Assembly: GCA_033239125.1 (NCBI GenBank)
Contig: BSWB01000003.1
Location: 109,636,320-109,700,319 of the forward strand
Length of the DNA stretch: 64,000 nt
DNA from: Fagopyrum homotropicum
Taxonomy: Eukaryota; Streptophyta; Magnoliopsida; Caryophyllales; Polygonaceae
Reading direction: 5' to 3'
Shown: one piece after another, positions 33,492 through 46,162 of the stretch
Layout of the letters: every line of letters starts with the position of its first letter
Numbering within the stretch: position 1 is the stretch's first letter
Translations under genes and position numbers: made by a program
Notes under the pieces: generated by a model
Databases searched by the model: none
What the model saw: only the letters and a program-made list of their open reading frames with translations
What the model was told of the DNA's origin: nothing

Positions 33492-35257
33492 TGTTCGCTC
33501 CAAAAGGTGTGTGCAAGCTTTAAAATTTATACCAACAATAATTGCAAATAGGGAACCCGCAGTGTACGGATCGATTGTAATAAAAGAAAGAATTCCAGGG
33601 TCGAACACAAGGACTATGGTGAAACAAAGATCGGTAATTCAGGTTGTCAATCAAATTAAAGCAACAAAGAAAAGATATCAAAGATGATGTAATAATCAGG
33701 TAAATAAAATGTGGATTCTAGAGATTAAAGCATCCGGTTGTGGTTCTGACTCAAGATATCAAAGGATAACATGGACAAAACCGAGGTTTGCAAAGGGAAG
33801 GTGTTTCTAAAGTGGGAATAGATTACCGGGTAAGTTTCACTACTCACTATCCCAAACCAAAGATCCTCTCACCGGGTAAGTCTCAAGGTACTAAGGAAAG
33901 GAACTATAATCTCAAACCAACACACCACCCAAGGGGATAGAATCAACCTTTTCCGGTTAAATCTCAGGCTAACTGTTAAAGATGGGATGAAGCCACACTC
34001 AAACCCCAATAAAGGATAAGCCTTGATTACCTACACTCATGATCTTGGGTATACAAACAAAAGAATCACCGGGTAAGTCTCATTCTAGGCTTGTGTTGAA
34101 CTAGGCAAGGTATAACAAGGATAGGATTTGGCAAACTGGAACCTCAACTCAGATAAGGATCAGGAAAGGTCTCGCCTTGCTCAGTTAGTATCCCATCTCA
34201 GTTGAGATATTCCACTGCTGATAGAGGTGTTCGTCGGTTAAGGTAAAGGCTCGAGCTTTGAGGGTCCACTAGGGTTAAAATCATTCTATCATCGTCTTTC
34301 CCACAACCTTCAACCAATCACCCTAGAATTGCATAAAGAACTTAGCCAACAATCATCATGATAAGAATACTCAAATATGTGAGAAAGGAATAAATATTTA
34401 AACAAGAAAACCTTAACACAAAGGTCTCAATAACTGAATCAAACAAACAAACAATCAGTGTTCTCAATCACAAATCAGAAAAGACAACAAACCAAATCAA
34501 ACTAAGAAAATCTTACAAACTTCCTTCAAACTTGATTCCTCCCTTCCTTGATCTTCAACCTTCAAAACTTCCTTCAAAACTTCCTTCAATTCTGGAGAAC
34601 TATGCTCATCTGATCCAGAATTTCCGAGATGATCCGAAGATGGCTGAATTCTAGAAAATCAGCCCATATATATAGGAAAATTTTCTTCCAAAGATAAAAT
34701 ATCTTAAAAAGGTAATTTCCTTCCTTAAAATATCTTGCAATCTTCGTTGCTTCCAAAATATATCAGCCAAAGGATATTATTCCTTCTAGAAACCCATCCA
34801 AAAATATGTGATATAATCTTTCCAAAAATAGAAGATCTCAGCCAAAAATTAAGGTCTTATGTCCTGTCATCACTTTGCCTTGGTCTAGACGCTCTTGAAG
34901 ATCACCTCGGTCGAGGTGACACTGTAGCCAACCGAGGTGAGTCTCAGCTGAGCGTGAAACTCTCTAATCTAGTCCAAAATCAATCTTCTAAATCATTTCC
35001 ATACTTCCTGAGCTCTTCTTATGACTCCTCAATGCTCCTGAATGTAGCTACAATGACTCTTTATCTTCCTTAGCTCTATTTCGGTCTAAAACGTGCCATT
35101 TTCTCTACAATTACAACGAAACTAGGTGTAGACCTCGATTCTCGCAAAGGTAGACAATACAACAATATAATCAAAGAATATACATCCATACATGCAGATT
35201 TATGAAGATAAAGCGTCTAAACCAATCCCAAAATATAGACTATAATACATGCTATCA
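33492..35257 (-). repeat. 5' LTR of element 2AB (1766 bp)
   Basis: Ends TGATAGCATG (35257) and GGAGCGAACA (33492). Palindromic words at 34903-34918 and 34195-34210, and the ACCGGGTAAGTCTCA series at about 33826, 33868, 33950 (degenerate) and 34066. Confidence 0.9.
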
Positions 35258-35262
35258 AATAC

Positions 35263-37413
35263 CAACAACATGATGGTCTTTGATGCTTGTCTTGTGAACT
35301 CTTCTACTAGGTGACTCATCTTATAACATTCTTCTTCTCCAAATCGATCTCTAACTGTCAATTGATCATTACTACCCCCTTCTGTGTTGGAACGTCACTT
35401 ACGTAGTACTCTTGCAAAGATTCCATAAAGGCATCCCCCTCTCAATACCTTATTTAAATTTAACAAGACCCGTCTTTTGATACATGACTTTACCTCTCAC
35501 TGTTTAAGCTATTCACTTTGTTTACAATTTATACGTCATAGGGTTATCGGTCCGATAGTATGACTTTTATTAAACATCTACCGGTACCATTTGTATAAGA
35601 AACATCATATGCATATGATTTCCTCAAAAATCAAATTTCTCAACTCATCTTTATTGTGTTGTCCTTATACTCATGTCGCTTTACCATCTTCTAAATCCTT
35701 ACACCAAGTATGGTAATTAAATCCCTTTAAGCTTTCTCGTACAACCTTCATGGATTATGTTGATTAGATTTGGTGCTTTCATCAATCCTTCTCTCGTCAG
35801 TCGAGCGAAGACTCCAAGGTATAACTTTTTACGCGGTTCCAAAACTACTCATCCATCTACCTATGACCGGTTATCAAGATTGGCTATTGGAGTGCTATCA
35901 TTTCTCAGTAAACTCTTATATAAACACTTTTCGGTAATCATCTTATTGGGGTGATACTGATCCTTATAACAACCTTCAGGCATTCCATCTTACTATTTCT
36001 CATGTTTGTTCTAGCAAAGATGTAGATTCCGTCTACAATCATCTCACAGCTCGATAAGACATTTCACCAAGGCATTAAATCGTACTTTCTATATTTGTGC
36101 CGCCTCTATAATTCCAATTATTTTGTGTCACATCTTTAGTCACAAGGGCTTCCTCTGTCAATCTATAAAATTAACCCCAACCTTTTCTCGGAAGAGCACC
36201 ATCAATCTCATTTGTGGGGAATGCTAAGTACCCTCAACCTTGACTGACGTAGGATATGATCAAAATCATCTACTTCTTCTTACTCCTCTAGTTCTTCTTA
36301 TACGAATCCATTTGTACTAATTGTGATCTGTAAAATTTTCCTTAGCCTGTAGGTAAGCAACTGCTCACAACAATTCTCTTTATACCATTAATGATATAAG
36401 GGGTTCATTTCTGACCGTCAAACTCTTCTTCTAATTTTTTTTTGAGTTACTGACGTGAACTTATTCAGTGTTACTAGCACTCTTATTGATTTAACTTCGT
36501 AATTGTCGCAGTTAATCCCATAAAGGATTTCTCCAGATGTCGATAAAATTCATTACTAAATCTGTGGTTATTCTTATTTGTCAACCAGCCACCACTAGTT
36601 AACCCGCACGTGTAAAGTCTAAGTTGTTACCAATTAGTCTATAGTTGACCTTCTACAAGATCATAGACTTACTTTTCTTATATCTCTTTTGAAGTTTGAT
36701 ATACCTGGTGAAAATCTATCTTCTCTAGTTTCTCCGTTTATACTTTTTTAGCTCCTTTTACAATCTACACTTCTCTTTCTCTCTATAAGATAGATGTGCT
36801 CTTACGAGTCCAGTTGTATCATTCTTCTTCCGTCAACGGACTTATGCAATTTTTCCATGATAGCTTGCAGGTGTGTCTCCACGATTCTTTTTACTTGGTT
36901 TATAGTTTACTTGCGGTTCTCTGACATGAACCGTGCGTGTTGATAACTTAAATCCCTTTGTGAATGAGAAGTTATTGTGGAACCTCGAGTCCCCCAATAT
37001 CATTCTCTCACATTCTTCCTCCTTGGTTGGTGTAGTTCTGTGATACCACCTTTATAGAAATCCGTTGTCTTAATTTCAGACTTCTAATGTATTTGATACT
37101 TGCGTCATGATTTCTTTCAAAATTCTTGCATCTTTGAGGAAGTCAACCTGTCTCTATGATGATAAAATTTATTTCTCGTCTTTAAACTCATTTGTCAATG
37201 TCTGTCTTTGTACTCCTTTAATTCTTCACATCGGGCTCAACACGATATCTTCTTTGTACTCTGAAGCCCATACTTGCCTATGGCGTCGTCCGCCTTGGTT
37301 GTACTGTCATTTAACCCGCCAAGTGTAGTTGTACTCTACCCCTCTTGATTTGTATTTCGATATTGTCCTCTTCAATCTGCGCTTCTTATCAGTCCTTACA
37401 TGCATCCTTAGTT
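35263..37413 (-). pseudogene. Decayed upstream part of chromovirus element 5
   Basis: Continuation of element 5 on the far side of the inserted element 2AB. No ORF above 75 codons and no catalytic motif that I can read with confidence; assignment rests on continuity across the AATAC duplication. The boundary near 37413 is where an inverted LTR fragment begins. Confidence 0.35.
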
Positions 37414-37983
37414 GGGGGTTTCTTTAGGGACTAGTCTATACTTGGTTTGCGGGGATGCTACCGGCGGAGGTGTGCCAAACCATCACTAGTTGGATAAGGA
37501 ACGAAGGCGAGAACTCTTAGATTTCTCGTGCCACAACTTTAAAAACGGAATAAAGTGAATTACCTAATTATCACATAATAACCGGTTTGTGTGCCAGCAT
37601 GATGATTGTTTTATTTTACCTGGGTTGTGTTTGTGCATTCTTATTCTACTTATATTTCGATTGTTAGCTATCCGTTTTGTAGATTTTGTAGAGATATACA
37701 TTTGCAGAGAGATCCGGGACGGATGGTCAGCCAGGTCCACGTACTCATTAGACGGGGACGGGGGAGTCTTCCGTTCGACATGCATGTTATTAATATATTT
37801 ATGTTTTGTAAGGCTGTCATGGGTTGTTCATTCATCCAAATACCATTTGATATTTTTAAAGAGTTTAAATACATTTGTGCCTTGTTGTAAGATCCTAGTA
37901 AAGTTGTTGTTAAACCAAGGTCGGGACCCATTGTGAGGTTTTAACCAGTAGCTCCCCGAGTTCCAAAAATTTGGGTTTGGTAC
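37414..37983 (+). repeat. Chromovirus LTR fragment, inverted relative to 24849-27301
   Basis: From GGGGGTTTCTTTAGGGAC to AAGGCTGTCATGGGTTG it is closely similar to the reverse complement of 24849-25286. It continues another 160 bases to an LTR end ...GGGTTTGGTACA at 37983. That end matches the start (plus-strand reading) of the solo LTR at 43505, with CTCGGGGAGCTACTGGTTA in reverse complement. Confidence 0.65.
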
Positions 37984-38188
37984 ATCGATGGGACATAAAA
38001 CGTTTCTTGCAGAAGTGGACCCAAACTTTGTCCTTGGGTTAAACACTATACGCTTATGATACATGTTGGCTTACCAGATGTAATTGAGGGAGCATTTATC
38101 GTGATGGTCACGGGTGTAGTGGCATCCTTGATGAATGTTGCACGCTTAGTAACTTCAAAATTTTCTTGTTCTCTAGGGGGCAACTAAT

Positions 38189-39000
38189 TGATAGCATGGA
38201 AACATAAGTGTTTTTTTACCTTGTTATTCATGCAGTTTTACACATCTTTTAGCAATATTTATATCCTTATAATGCATAATACATTCATATTATGTTTTTG
38301 GTATCTACTTCCGGTTATTTTATATCTCACGTGTCCAATGCCTATTTTGAGGTAATTATGATATATTCACCAACCTAAGCATAAGAGCTCGATATTTCCT
38401 AAAGTCAAGTGTGACAATACAACATTATATGTGATTGAGGTACGACTGCTCGAGAAGCTAAATAACCACTTTGAACGTAAGACAAGAACCAATTTACAAA
38501 GCAACATAAAATCATACAAGACGGCAAAGCCATACGAGGTGAGACGGCATGTTGGCCGTCTCAATGTCGTTTCACCAAGCCGTTTGGATTGACCCACATC
38601 TCCGATAAAAGACCTAACCTAGATGTTGAAGACTAGAAGTTCATACGGTGTTAGACGAATTGTCATACGGCATCTATGCCGTCTTTTGGCCGTCTCATTG
38701 ATGTTTCCCTATGTCGTATGGACTTCGGCGGCAACATTGATCATTGATCTATTCTCTTCTCATTTTTGATGGGTTTTTTATAAATATTTTGGCATGAGAC
38801 TTTCTCTATATATTTTTCCGTTTTTAGACTTCTTAGGGTATCACAAATGATCGGAGATCATGGAGAATTAGACTCCGCCCTTGGAACTGTAGTCGTAGTT
38901 AAACTTTTATTCATTTATTATTTTCCTACTTTGAGTTTTATAATATGAAAAGATTATTTCTCTTATTGTTTCATGTCTGGCTAAGTCTCTTTGTCGATGG
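38189..39000 (+). repeat. Athila-like LTR, 5' part, plus orientation
   Basis: Starts TGATAGCATGG after a purine-rich CTAGGGGGCAACTAAT. At 38541-38562 it has an 8-bp inverted pair GAGACGGC/GCCGTCTC, with more copies at about 38663-38697, upstream of a TATA-like CTCTATATATTT near 38805. The right end is lost at the LINE pseudogene. 37984-38188 is probably the 3' internal end of the same element, without a readable ORF. Confidence 0.5.
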
Positions 39001-39059
39001 GAAGCTACTGAGGCCGATGAATCATATTATTGTTTCACTCATTATCAAAGTAGAGGCAC

Positions 39060-41290
39060 CTTCTCGTGTAGAGTAGTAAAAGACGATATCCAGTTGTAAT
39101 GTGGCCTACAAGATCATCACCAAGATGATGGTGAACAGATAGGGTCCGTGCCTTAGGTACCCCATTGACCCGGCACAATCTTCCTTTATCACGGGAAGGT
39201 TGATTATAGATAATGTGTTTTTCGTCCAAAAGCTATTAAGAAGATATAATGTGCAACAGGACAACAGACGATGTTTCTTGAAGAATGACCTTGCCAAGGA
39301 CTATGACACGATCTCTTGAAAATTCCTATGCTTTGCAAATTTGGAGTTGTAGTTCCCGACCAAGTTCATTGACTAGGTGATGGAATGCATCACTACGCCA
39401 TCCTACTTAATCTGGATTTACAAGACTTTACACGGATTCTTCTAAGGTCCTTAGGGGTTAAGGTAAGGTTTCCTGGTCTCACCTTTCTTGTTTGTGATCT
39501 GCGTGGAGTTCCTTTTGAGAATGATCCAATAGGAGACTTTTAGGCTAGGTTTCTAGTTTCACAACAATGTGAGAAGCTTAGGATTTACCATCTATTGTTC
39601 AATAATGATGTGGTGATGTTCTACCAGGAAGATAAACCGTCTATTAATAGTTTATTGGAGTTTCCACGTAGGTTTGAGAGGATTTTGGATTGGTTATTAG
39701 TCTACGCAAGTCCTCTATCTTCTTAGCATATATGTCGAATGAGGAGGTAACTCAAATGACCCAACTCTCGGGAATTACAATAGGAGAGTTCCCTTTTATA
39801 TACTTGTAGGTACCCATCTCAGCTACCATTCTTCGACCTGGGGATTATTCCCCTCTCAATGATAGGAACGGAAACACCTTTCAACATTGAACAACCGACA
39901 ATTGTCGTTTGCCAGTCATTTAGAGTTGATGAGGGCAGTGTTGTAGGGTATAGAGAGCTTATAGCAATCGTGTCTTCATGTCCGAGTTTTGGTGTTTGAC
40001 AAACTTACCAGCCTTTGTACGCAATTCCTATGGAGTTGACCACATGTTGCATGGTCTAGTATAGGCTTGCCGATGGAGGTCTAGGGTTGCTGGACCTTAG
40101 TTTGTGCAATGTAGAATTTATGTGTAAGTATTATTGCCACATTCATGCTCAGCGAGATAGCCTCTAGGTTAGATAGATTCACCACACGTACCTACACATC
40201 ACAAAACCGGGGCATTGGATTGTCGCCCCTCGGGAATCGCCTTTGGTGAAGGCACTCTTTAGCGCTAGATATGAGATGTATGCCTTTACTGATCAGGCGA
40301 CACCTTTGAGGGAGATACTTGATTTCTACTATTAGGGAAGATTATGGGTGGACGAGGATTATGACATGCTTAGACCGCGGGGGAGGAGGTTGACTAGTTC
40401 AGAGTAGTTTGGGATCCGGACAATACGCCCAAGCACTACTTAATTGTATGGATTGCGAGTATTGGCCCGTTATCTACCAAAGATAGGTTACATTTCCTTG
40501 GTATTAATCCTGCTTGTAGTTGGTCCACAAGCGAGATTAAGTCACATGGCAACTTAATCTTTGGAAGCACATATGCACGTGAGGCTTGGAGACAAGTTGA
40601 TGCCGATTTCGGGATTCCCGAAGATGTTATCCCCATGCCAAAAGTATTGAATTGGACGATTCACATTGTACATGGTAGGATTTTGATGAACAGATCCAGG
40701 ATATACACATTTCTAATATGGTCTACTACCTATGATGTTCTAGGAATGCCTTGATACTTGACCAAAATAAAATTACGGTAGATATCCTTGTGAGATTGAT
40801 CAAGACTCACATCTATAGTTTGCTACGTGAAACATTCCCCACACGAGCTAGGGATATCATTACATCTTGGTAGTTGGATTTTGCCGGAGTTGTATTACGC
40901 TCCATGTTTTGATGTATTTGTTATTAATATGTGTATCGGGCTTGATTTTAGTCGATTGATGGATTTTCTGAAGGTGGAACGGTCATTATACCAAGGTTTA
41001 GGCACTTTCTTGGCTTGTGAGTATCCTTGTGTGCTAATGGCTTCGCCGAAGGTAGACTAGCATCATGAGTTGTGTCGGTTTTTTATGTACTATCAGATTT
41101 ATCAATTTCAGGATTGTAGGTATGTTCAAGAGGATTGTGTACCTTTGGAGTACTTTGTATGATGTTTTTGGTAATAGACATCAAGTCACAAACATGTACA
41201 TAAACTTTGTTATAATAATATAATTGGGTCTTAGCAGGCCCGGTCATACTATTTCTCTTTTTTCTATAAATTTACTTTTACCTAAAAAAA
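39060..41290 (+). pseudogene. L1-type LINE ORF2 remnant (RT to zinc-binding domain)
   Basis: In changing frames: KIITKMMVNRLGPVLRYLID, PAQSSFITGRLIIDNVFF, a motif A-like DLAKDYDTIS, FIDxVMECITTPSYLIW and ELLNFPRRFERILDW-like segments, then at 40440-40640 the reverse-transcriptase zinc-binding region (FLGINPACSWSTSEIK...HGNLIFGSTYAREAWRQVD). These are typical of plant L1 LINE ORF2. It ends in a T-rich tract and CCTAAAAAAAG near 41286, a likely short poly(A) end. The N-terminal endonuclease is missing (5' truncation at about 39000-39060). Numerous stops. Confidence 0.7.
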
Positions 41291-41783
41291 GAACACATAA
41301 TGACGTTGGGGAGAAGAAAGAAGAACTCACTAGGTAGGCGGTGGTCCTGGAAGATAAGGGAAGTGCCTAAAGACTATCGGAATTTTCTCTTTGATGATTT
41401 TGTTACAGTGCGGTAATTGGATCACGCAAAACTCCGGAAAGACTCGTGACTGCGTTCGAGCCTAGTTAGGTCTGATGGAGGTTTTGGTCGGTTGAAAAAG
41501 GGTGCGCTCTTTAAAGATGGTGAACGTGGTGGTGGTTTTTATGGGGAGTTTGACGGGAGAGTGGAGTGAAAAGGAAAGAACTTGGGATTTAGTATCTCTT
41601 TTTTTTAGAATGGTTGAAAATTAAGGGTGCTCGTGAGTCTCTTAACCTCATTTACTCCATTTATTTCGCACTTGCATATTAGTACACATTCATAAATAAC
41701 TACATACTTATGTTATGAAAAAACAAAGACAAGATGAAGAGAGAAAATAATACCTCGGGTTGTCTCCCGCGCAACGCCTTGGT
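41291..41783 (-). other. Post-pol region of the minus-strand Athila-like base layer
   Basis: Lies below the pol stop at 41784. A variant of the conserved hairpin is at 41756-41769. No post-pol ORF is readable before the LINE boundary at 41290. Confidence 0.45.
41756..41769 (-). promoter_or_regulatory. Variant post-pol hairpin with compensatory change
   Basis: Minus strand CGGGAGACAACCCG: 4-bp stem, loop AGACAA, 14 bases after the pol stop at 41784. Where other copies pair T-A below the GGG-CCC stem, this one pairs C-G. Confidence 0.5.
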
Positions 41784-41908
41784 TCACATCATTGGATCAA
41801 CATAGACTTTTATCTCTTCATTTTCAATAATTGGTTCTTTAAGAGCCATCTCGTCAATTTCCTCGGTGTGGAACTCCTCATGGTAAGGCTTTAACCTTTG
41901 ATCATTCA
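41784..41908 (-). pseudogene. Pol C-terminus of the base-layer Athila-like element (part 2)
   Basis: Minus strand from the insertion point: NDQRLKPYHEEF, then acidic residues and a TGA at 41784-41786. This is the canonical end of Athila-like integrase (compare GQRLKKY in element 1). The preceding codons are at 63342 onward on the other side of element 3; the coding sense continues across the insertion if one target copy is ignored. Confidence 0.7.
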
Positions 41909-43504
41909 TGTAACAGTTAAAAATTGAAGATGGCCTAATCGGGAATTTTAAGAAATTAAACACGTTTTAACAAGGGATGCCTCTTGAGGTAACCTGCTCC
42001 TAGATGATATTACCGCCCGGTGTTATTTAGAGCATTTGGGAGCTTCAATTAATACAAATACAATTGAGAGAAATGATCAGGACATCAGACATGCCCTAGA
42101 TATGAAAATAACATGGAAAGACTAAATGGCCAAAAGAGTCGATATTTCGTTTCTCAGCGGCTAAGAAAGACGGTTTAGAATACGTGTTTTTCGAGACAAT
42201 TGCGGAATAGTTATCCATACAATATTTCAGATTTATTATTCCAATTTCGAGAAGTTTAGAGAAGGGGGCCTAAACCGCATCCGGATCGGTGAAAAGATAA
42301 ATATCGACTTCGCTAAAGGACAATTATCGACTTCGTTATAAATAGCGGAAATATCGTTTATTAATTCATTTCCTTTCACGTTTCCTCGTAAAAGCTCAGA
42401 TTACTCTCAACCTTCAAACTCAGATCTACTCTCCGTTTCTAATCCGATTCCAAATCCGTTTGAGTTTTTGGATTGCTCTCTTCATTCTCTTCATTTTGGT
42501 GCCGAGTTTCTACGTTTCCGAGAAAGTGAAGACCTGGTCGAGCATATATGATACTAGGACGGTCCCGTCACTCAAATTCCGGTGAATTTGATGATGACCG
42601 AGCGTAGCCTGCGTCGTTGTGATTTCGAATCTTCTTTCAGATTGTCAATCGGGTTAGTAATGAATAAGTTATGAATTTATTCATTTTCCGTATTACGATT
42701 TGGTCTAATTGACCGTAGGCTTGTCAAAATGGATAATTGGAAATTTCATTATGCTCGTTACATTATTCTGGTGATTATGGGTTGTTTGTTTGATGAGATT
42801 TGATGACAGGTGGGTTCAGAAATTGCCTGCGGGCAAAACGTTATTCTGGCGAAATTTAATTAATTAATTGAAGGTTAATTAATTAAATTGGGATTATAGA
42901 GAAGGATATAAGTTAATTAAATTCAAAGGAATGAATTTAACTGGTATTTGAATCGAGAAGTTTAATACGAGGAATATGATATTCTCAACAGGTGTTGTTG
43001 AAGGTTTTGGTCTAACTATAGCTTTATTGCTTTGTGAGCGTAGTCCGAGTGGGAAACAGACTCAATAGTTGGTTTACGAGGTTTTACTTTTCTTACTTGT
43101 GAGGTAAGTGTATATGAATTGCACTTGCTTAATATATATTATGTATTTATTATGACATGATTTTATGCATGCTGGTACATATATATTTGTTTGTTATGAT
43201 TGTCTACATGCTTTTGTATATACATATACATACACACACACATATATATATATGAGTGAGATGATGATGATAACTTGATATTCTTTATGGAAGTATGCAT
43301 GATGTACATGATATGATAATGAAAAGGATGTGATGAAAACATGAAACCGAGTTATGTTATGAAAGTGATAATATAGGATGGTAATTGATTAATTAGACCA
43401 ACTAGGTCCCGCACGGGTTTCCGGGGGACAAGGTCGCTACTTGATATACATGGGGCCTCAAAGGTTGCTACGTGATCTACAGGGGGCCTCAAGATGAGAT
43501 TAAT

Positions 43505-46162
43505 TGTAACACCCCAAATTCTGAGAACTCGGGGAGCTACTGGTTAGGACCTCGCAATGGGTCCCAACCTTAGTTTGACAACAATTTTACTTGGATCTTA
43601 CAACAAGGCACAAAAGTATTTAAAATATTTAAAAACTTTAAACAATATATGCATGGAGAATATGTATCAGCCTTACAAGAAAAGATACTAAAACGACGCA
43701 TATGAAGAACAGAAGACATTCCTATCCCCAACTAAATGAGTACGTGAACCCGGCTGACCATTTCCTCCGGATCTCTCTCAACTGTCTTAACCTGTAAGGG
43801 ATCTACAAGCGGTATAAAACCGTTAGCTAACATTCTATGCATAAGGATAAAGGTAAAAGTACAAACACACAACAAACACAATCAACATGCAACACGCAAT
43901 CCTTTTATTATATTTAATTAGGTGATAGGTTATTACTATTGATACTAATTTTGTGACACGAGGGATTCCCAAACCTCGCCCTAATCCCCGTTTACCAACG
44001 CGGAATGGTACTAATGCATCTGACCGTCTACCGGACTGGGCTGGTCGCAAGGAACCTCCTAGACTCTCGCAAGAGCTAGGCAGATGATGTCACGACCTGT
44101 TATCATACACTTGGGTCAATTACGTAAATAATAAAGTCGGCCTAATCCGGTTTCATTGTTTATCATAACTAACAAACACCACTCATACACATAACACTCA
44201 TACAAGAAGCCAGCTAAGTAAGTTTGTGGACTTACGTGAATCAGATCTCGACTCTCTTAATCATAACTCAATCTATAACTGTATAACTCGGTTGCCTGTC
44301 AAAGGAGGCAACTGTGTCAGCACACTTTCTAGGTAATTAGAAGTCTAAGACTTCTAAGGTAGTAGGTCCTATTAGAACAGAATTTAATACAGTACCAATT
44401 TATGGTAAAGTGACTATTTTACCCTTGGTCCTGGAACTTACAAAACCCGGAATACGTACTTAAATTCTTATTTGATGCTAACTAACCATATTGTACTCCC
44501 TAGGATGATTTTAGGTAACAACTAGAGAAACTACCCACTTTTCTATTTCCCGAAAAGTCACTAAGGTCCAACTACAACTTCAAATATGAAATTAAAATAA
44601 ATTTATTAAAATTCTAAAATAAATCTCTAAATTATCTATGATATCTAATCTACTCATAGGAGCAAGAATTTCCTAAAACTGTTCAACCATCCCTTCTACA
44701 AAAATCCTTAAAGTTGGCTACTACAACCATATGTCAACTATATCATATCCAAAATTCAATCCCAACGGAGATCAAGAGCTTATTCAAACCAATCTCACAA
44801 AACAGCATCGCATGCTGTTTTTCCCAACACAGTTATAAAAACTGCATGAGGAATCAACTTTGCAACGTCATAACTCTCCAACCGTAACTCCGATTCCTCT
44901 AAAATTTTAGTATGATTTACTATGCAATACCGTGTATGACATAGCTCAAAACCAGCCAAAAAGAATGAGTTTAGCATACGTAAATCTGGCCCAGAAGTTG
45001 GATCCTCGACACAGTTTCGAAAATTCAGAAAAAGGCTGAAACTTCACATATCTACAGATAGTAACTCCAAGTCAGGTTAAGGGAGGTTTAAATCTCGATC
45101 AGGACTTGAGGAAGAAGGGAAGTAGGAGAGGAGAAGGAAGGACTCACCCTGCTGCAACTGCCGTGATGTACAAGGTCTTGGGGAGACCGGTTGTCCTTCA
45201 CTGTCGACGAACAAGGAGCACTTGTTCTGGTTGTTGTTGTTGTGGTGAAGCTTCGGTATGCAGTGGTGTTGCCACTACTGTCTTGTTCTGGTTTGGCACG
45301 AGATCTTCAATGTGGAAGGGGGTTACCGGTTTCTACGGAATCGAGTAAGGCTTGAAGATAGGGAGGTGCTGAACGTAACGGCTGAAGGTTTTGGGAAGTT
45401 CAGCAGATGCGTCTTGCTGAAGCAGCCCGGGTTGTTTTGGGGAGAGATACGTGGACTGGGCTGCTAAGGAGAAGAGAGTTGGGCTTCCTGGGCTGGCGAG
45501 GAAGAAGAGCAGCGTGCGGCTGGCACGGATCTTGGCTACTGGATCACGACGGCTGCTGCATCCCGGGCTGGCTGGAGGCAATGGCTAGCTCTTCTCTTCG
45601 ATTTACTGGGTTGGACAGCTACTGGGCCAGAACACCCACAGAACAGGCGGGCTGAAATAGGGCAAGGGTAGGCTAAAAAACAAGGTAAAGGTTGGGCTGC
45701 AATAAGAGAGAAAGTAGGCTGAAGTGGTATTAAAAACAAAGGTGGGCTGAGTTGTCACAAATTGTCAAAAATCGTCATGACTTCGTCAAGCCCATGCATG
45801 GTCTTGTCATTTGTCATGGCCTCGTCATAACTCGTCACAGCTCTGTCATGGTCTCGTCACAGCTTTGTCACAGTCTCGTCTCAGCCTTGTCATGATCTCG
45901 TCTAAAGTCGTCGTTGAGGATTAATTATAAGAATTAGGGTTTGGTATAATTCTATCATTTTATGTGAATTAAATTATACATAAAATGATAAATAATTATA
46001 AGTATTAGGGTTTGATATAATTCTATTATTTTATGTGAATTAAATTCTACATAAAATGATAAAATTTGTGAATAAAGAAATACTACATAGAATGGGAACC
46101 GTTAACTGCTCGAAGTCCGAATTTATTCGGAATTAAACGGAATAAAAATTCCGGATATTACA
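43505..46162 (-). mobile_element. Solo LTR of another chromovirus family (2658 bp)
   Basis: Plus-strand ends TGTAACACCCC and GGATATTACA, flanked by a perfect duplication TTAAT (43500-43504 and 46163-46167). Minus orientation is inferred because GGGGTGTTACA is the usual 3' end of Del-type LTRs and the LTR at 24849-27301 has matching internal order. No primer site, pol or second LTR, so it probably arose by LTR-LTR recombination. Open frames at 45106-45655 are GC-rich but have no recognisable protein motif. Confidence 0.85.
45757..45920 (-). promoter_or_regulatory. TGACG-rich short tandem array in LTR U3
   Basis: On the plus strand short units such as TCGTCATGAC, TCGTCACAGC and TTGTCATGG follow at about 10-14 base spacing for 160 bases. 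On the coding (minus) strand these are TGACGA and TGTGACGA. TGACG is the core of as-1/CRE-type sites for plant bZIP factors. The array lies about 240-400 bases into the LTR, where U3 enhancers are expected. Confidence 0.5.

Larger units (their letters stand above)
28859..35257 (-). mobile_element. Element 2AB: non-autonomous Athila-like element with both LTRs
   Basis: Both LTRs have TG...CA ends and the whole is flanked by a perfect 5-bp duplication AATAC (28854-28858 and 35258-35262). Primer site, gag remnant, a short integrase remnant, post-pol hairpin, noncoding 3' part and polypurine tract follow in order on the minus strand. Most of gag, the protease, RT, RNase H and the post-pol ORF are absent, so it depended on a relative such as the element at 49569-56253. 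LTRs differ by roughly 9% in their first 290 aligned bases, so it is older than element 1. Confidence 0.9.

Noticed and set aside
45106..45739. Overlapping GC-rich frames on both strands
   Set aside because: Inside the solo LTR; frames overlap on both strands, are low in complexity and have no family motif.
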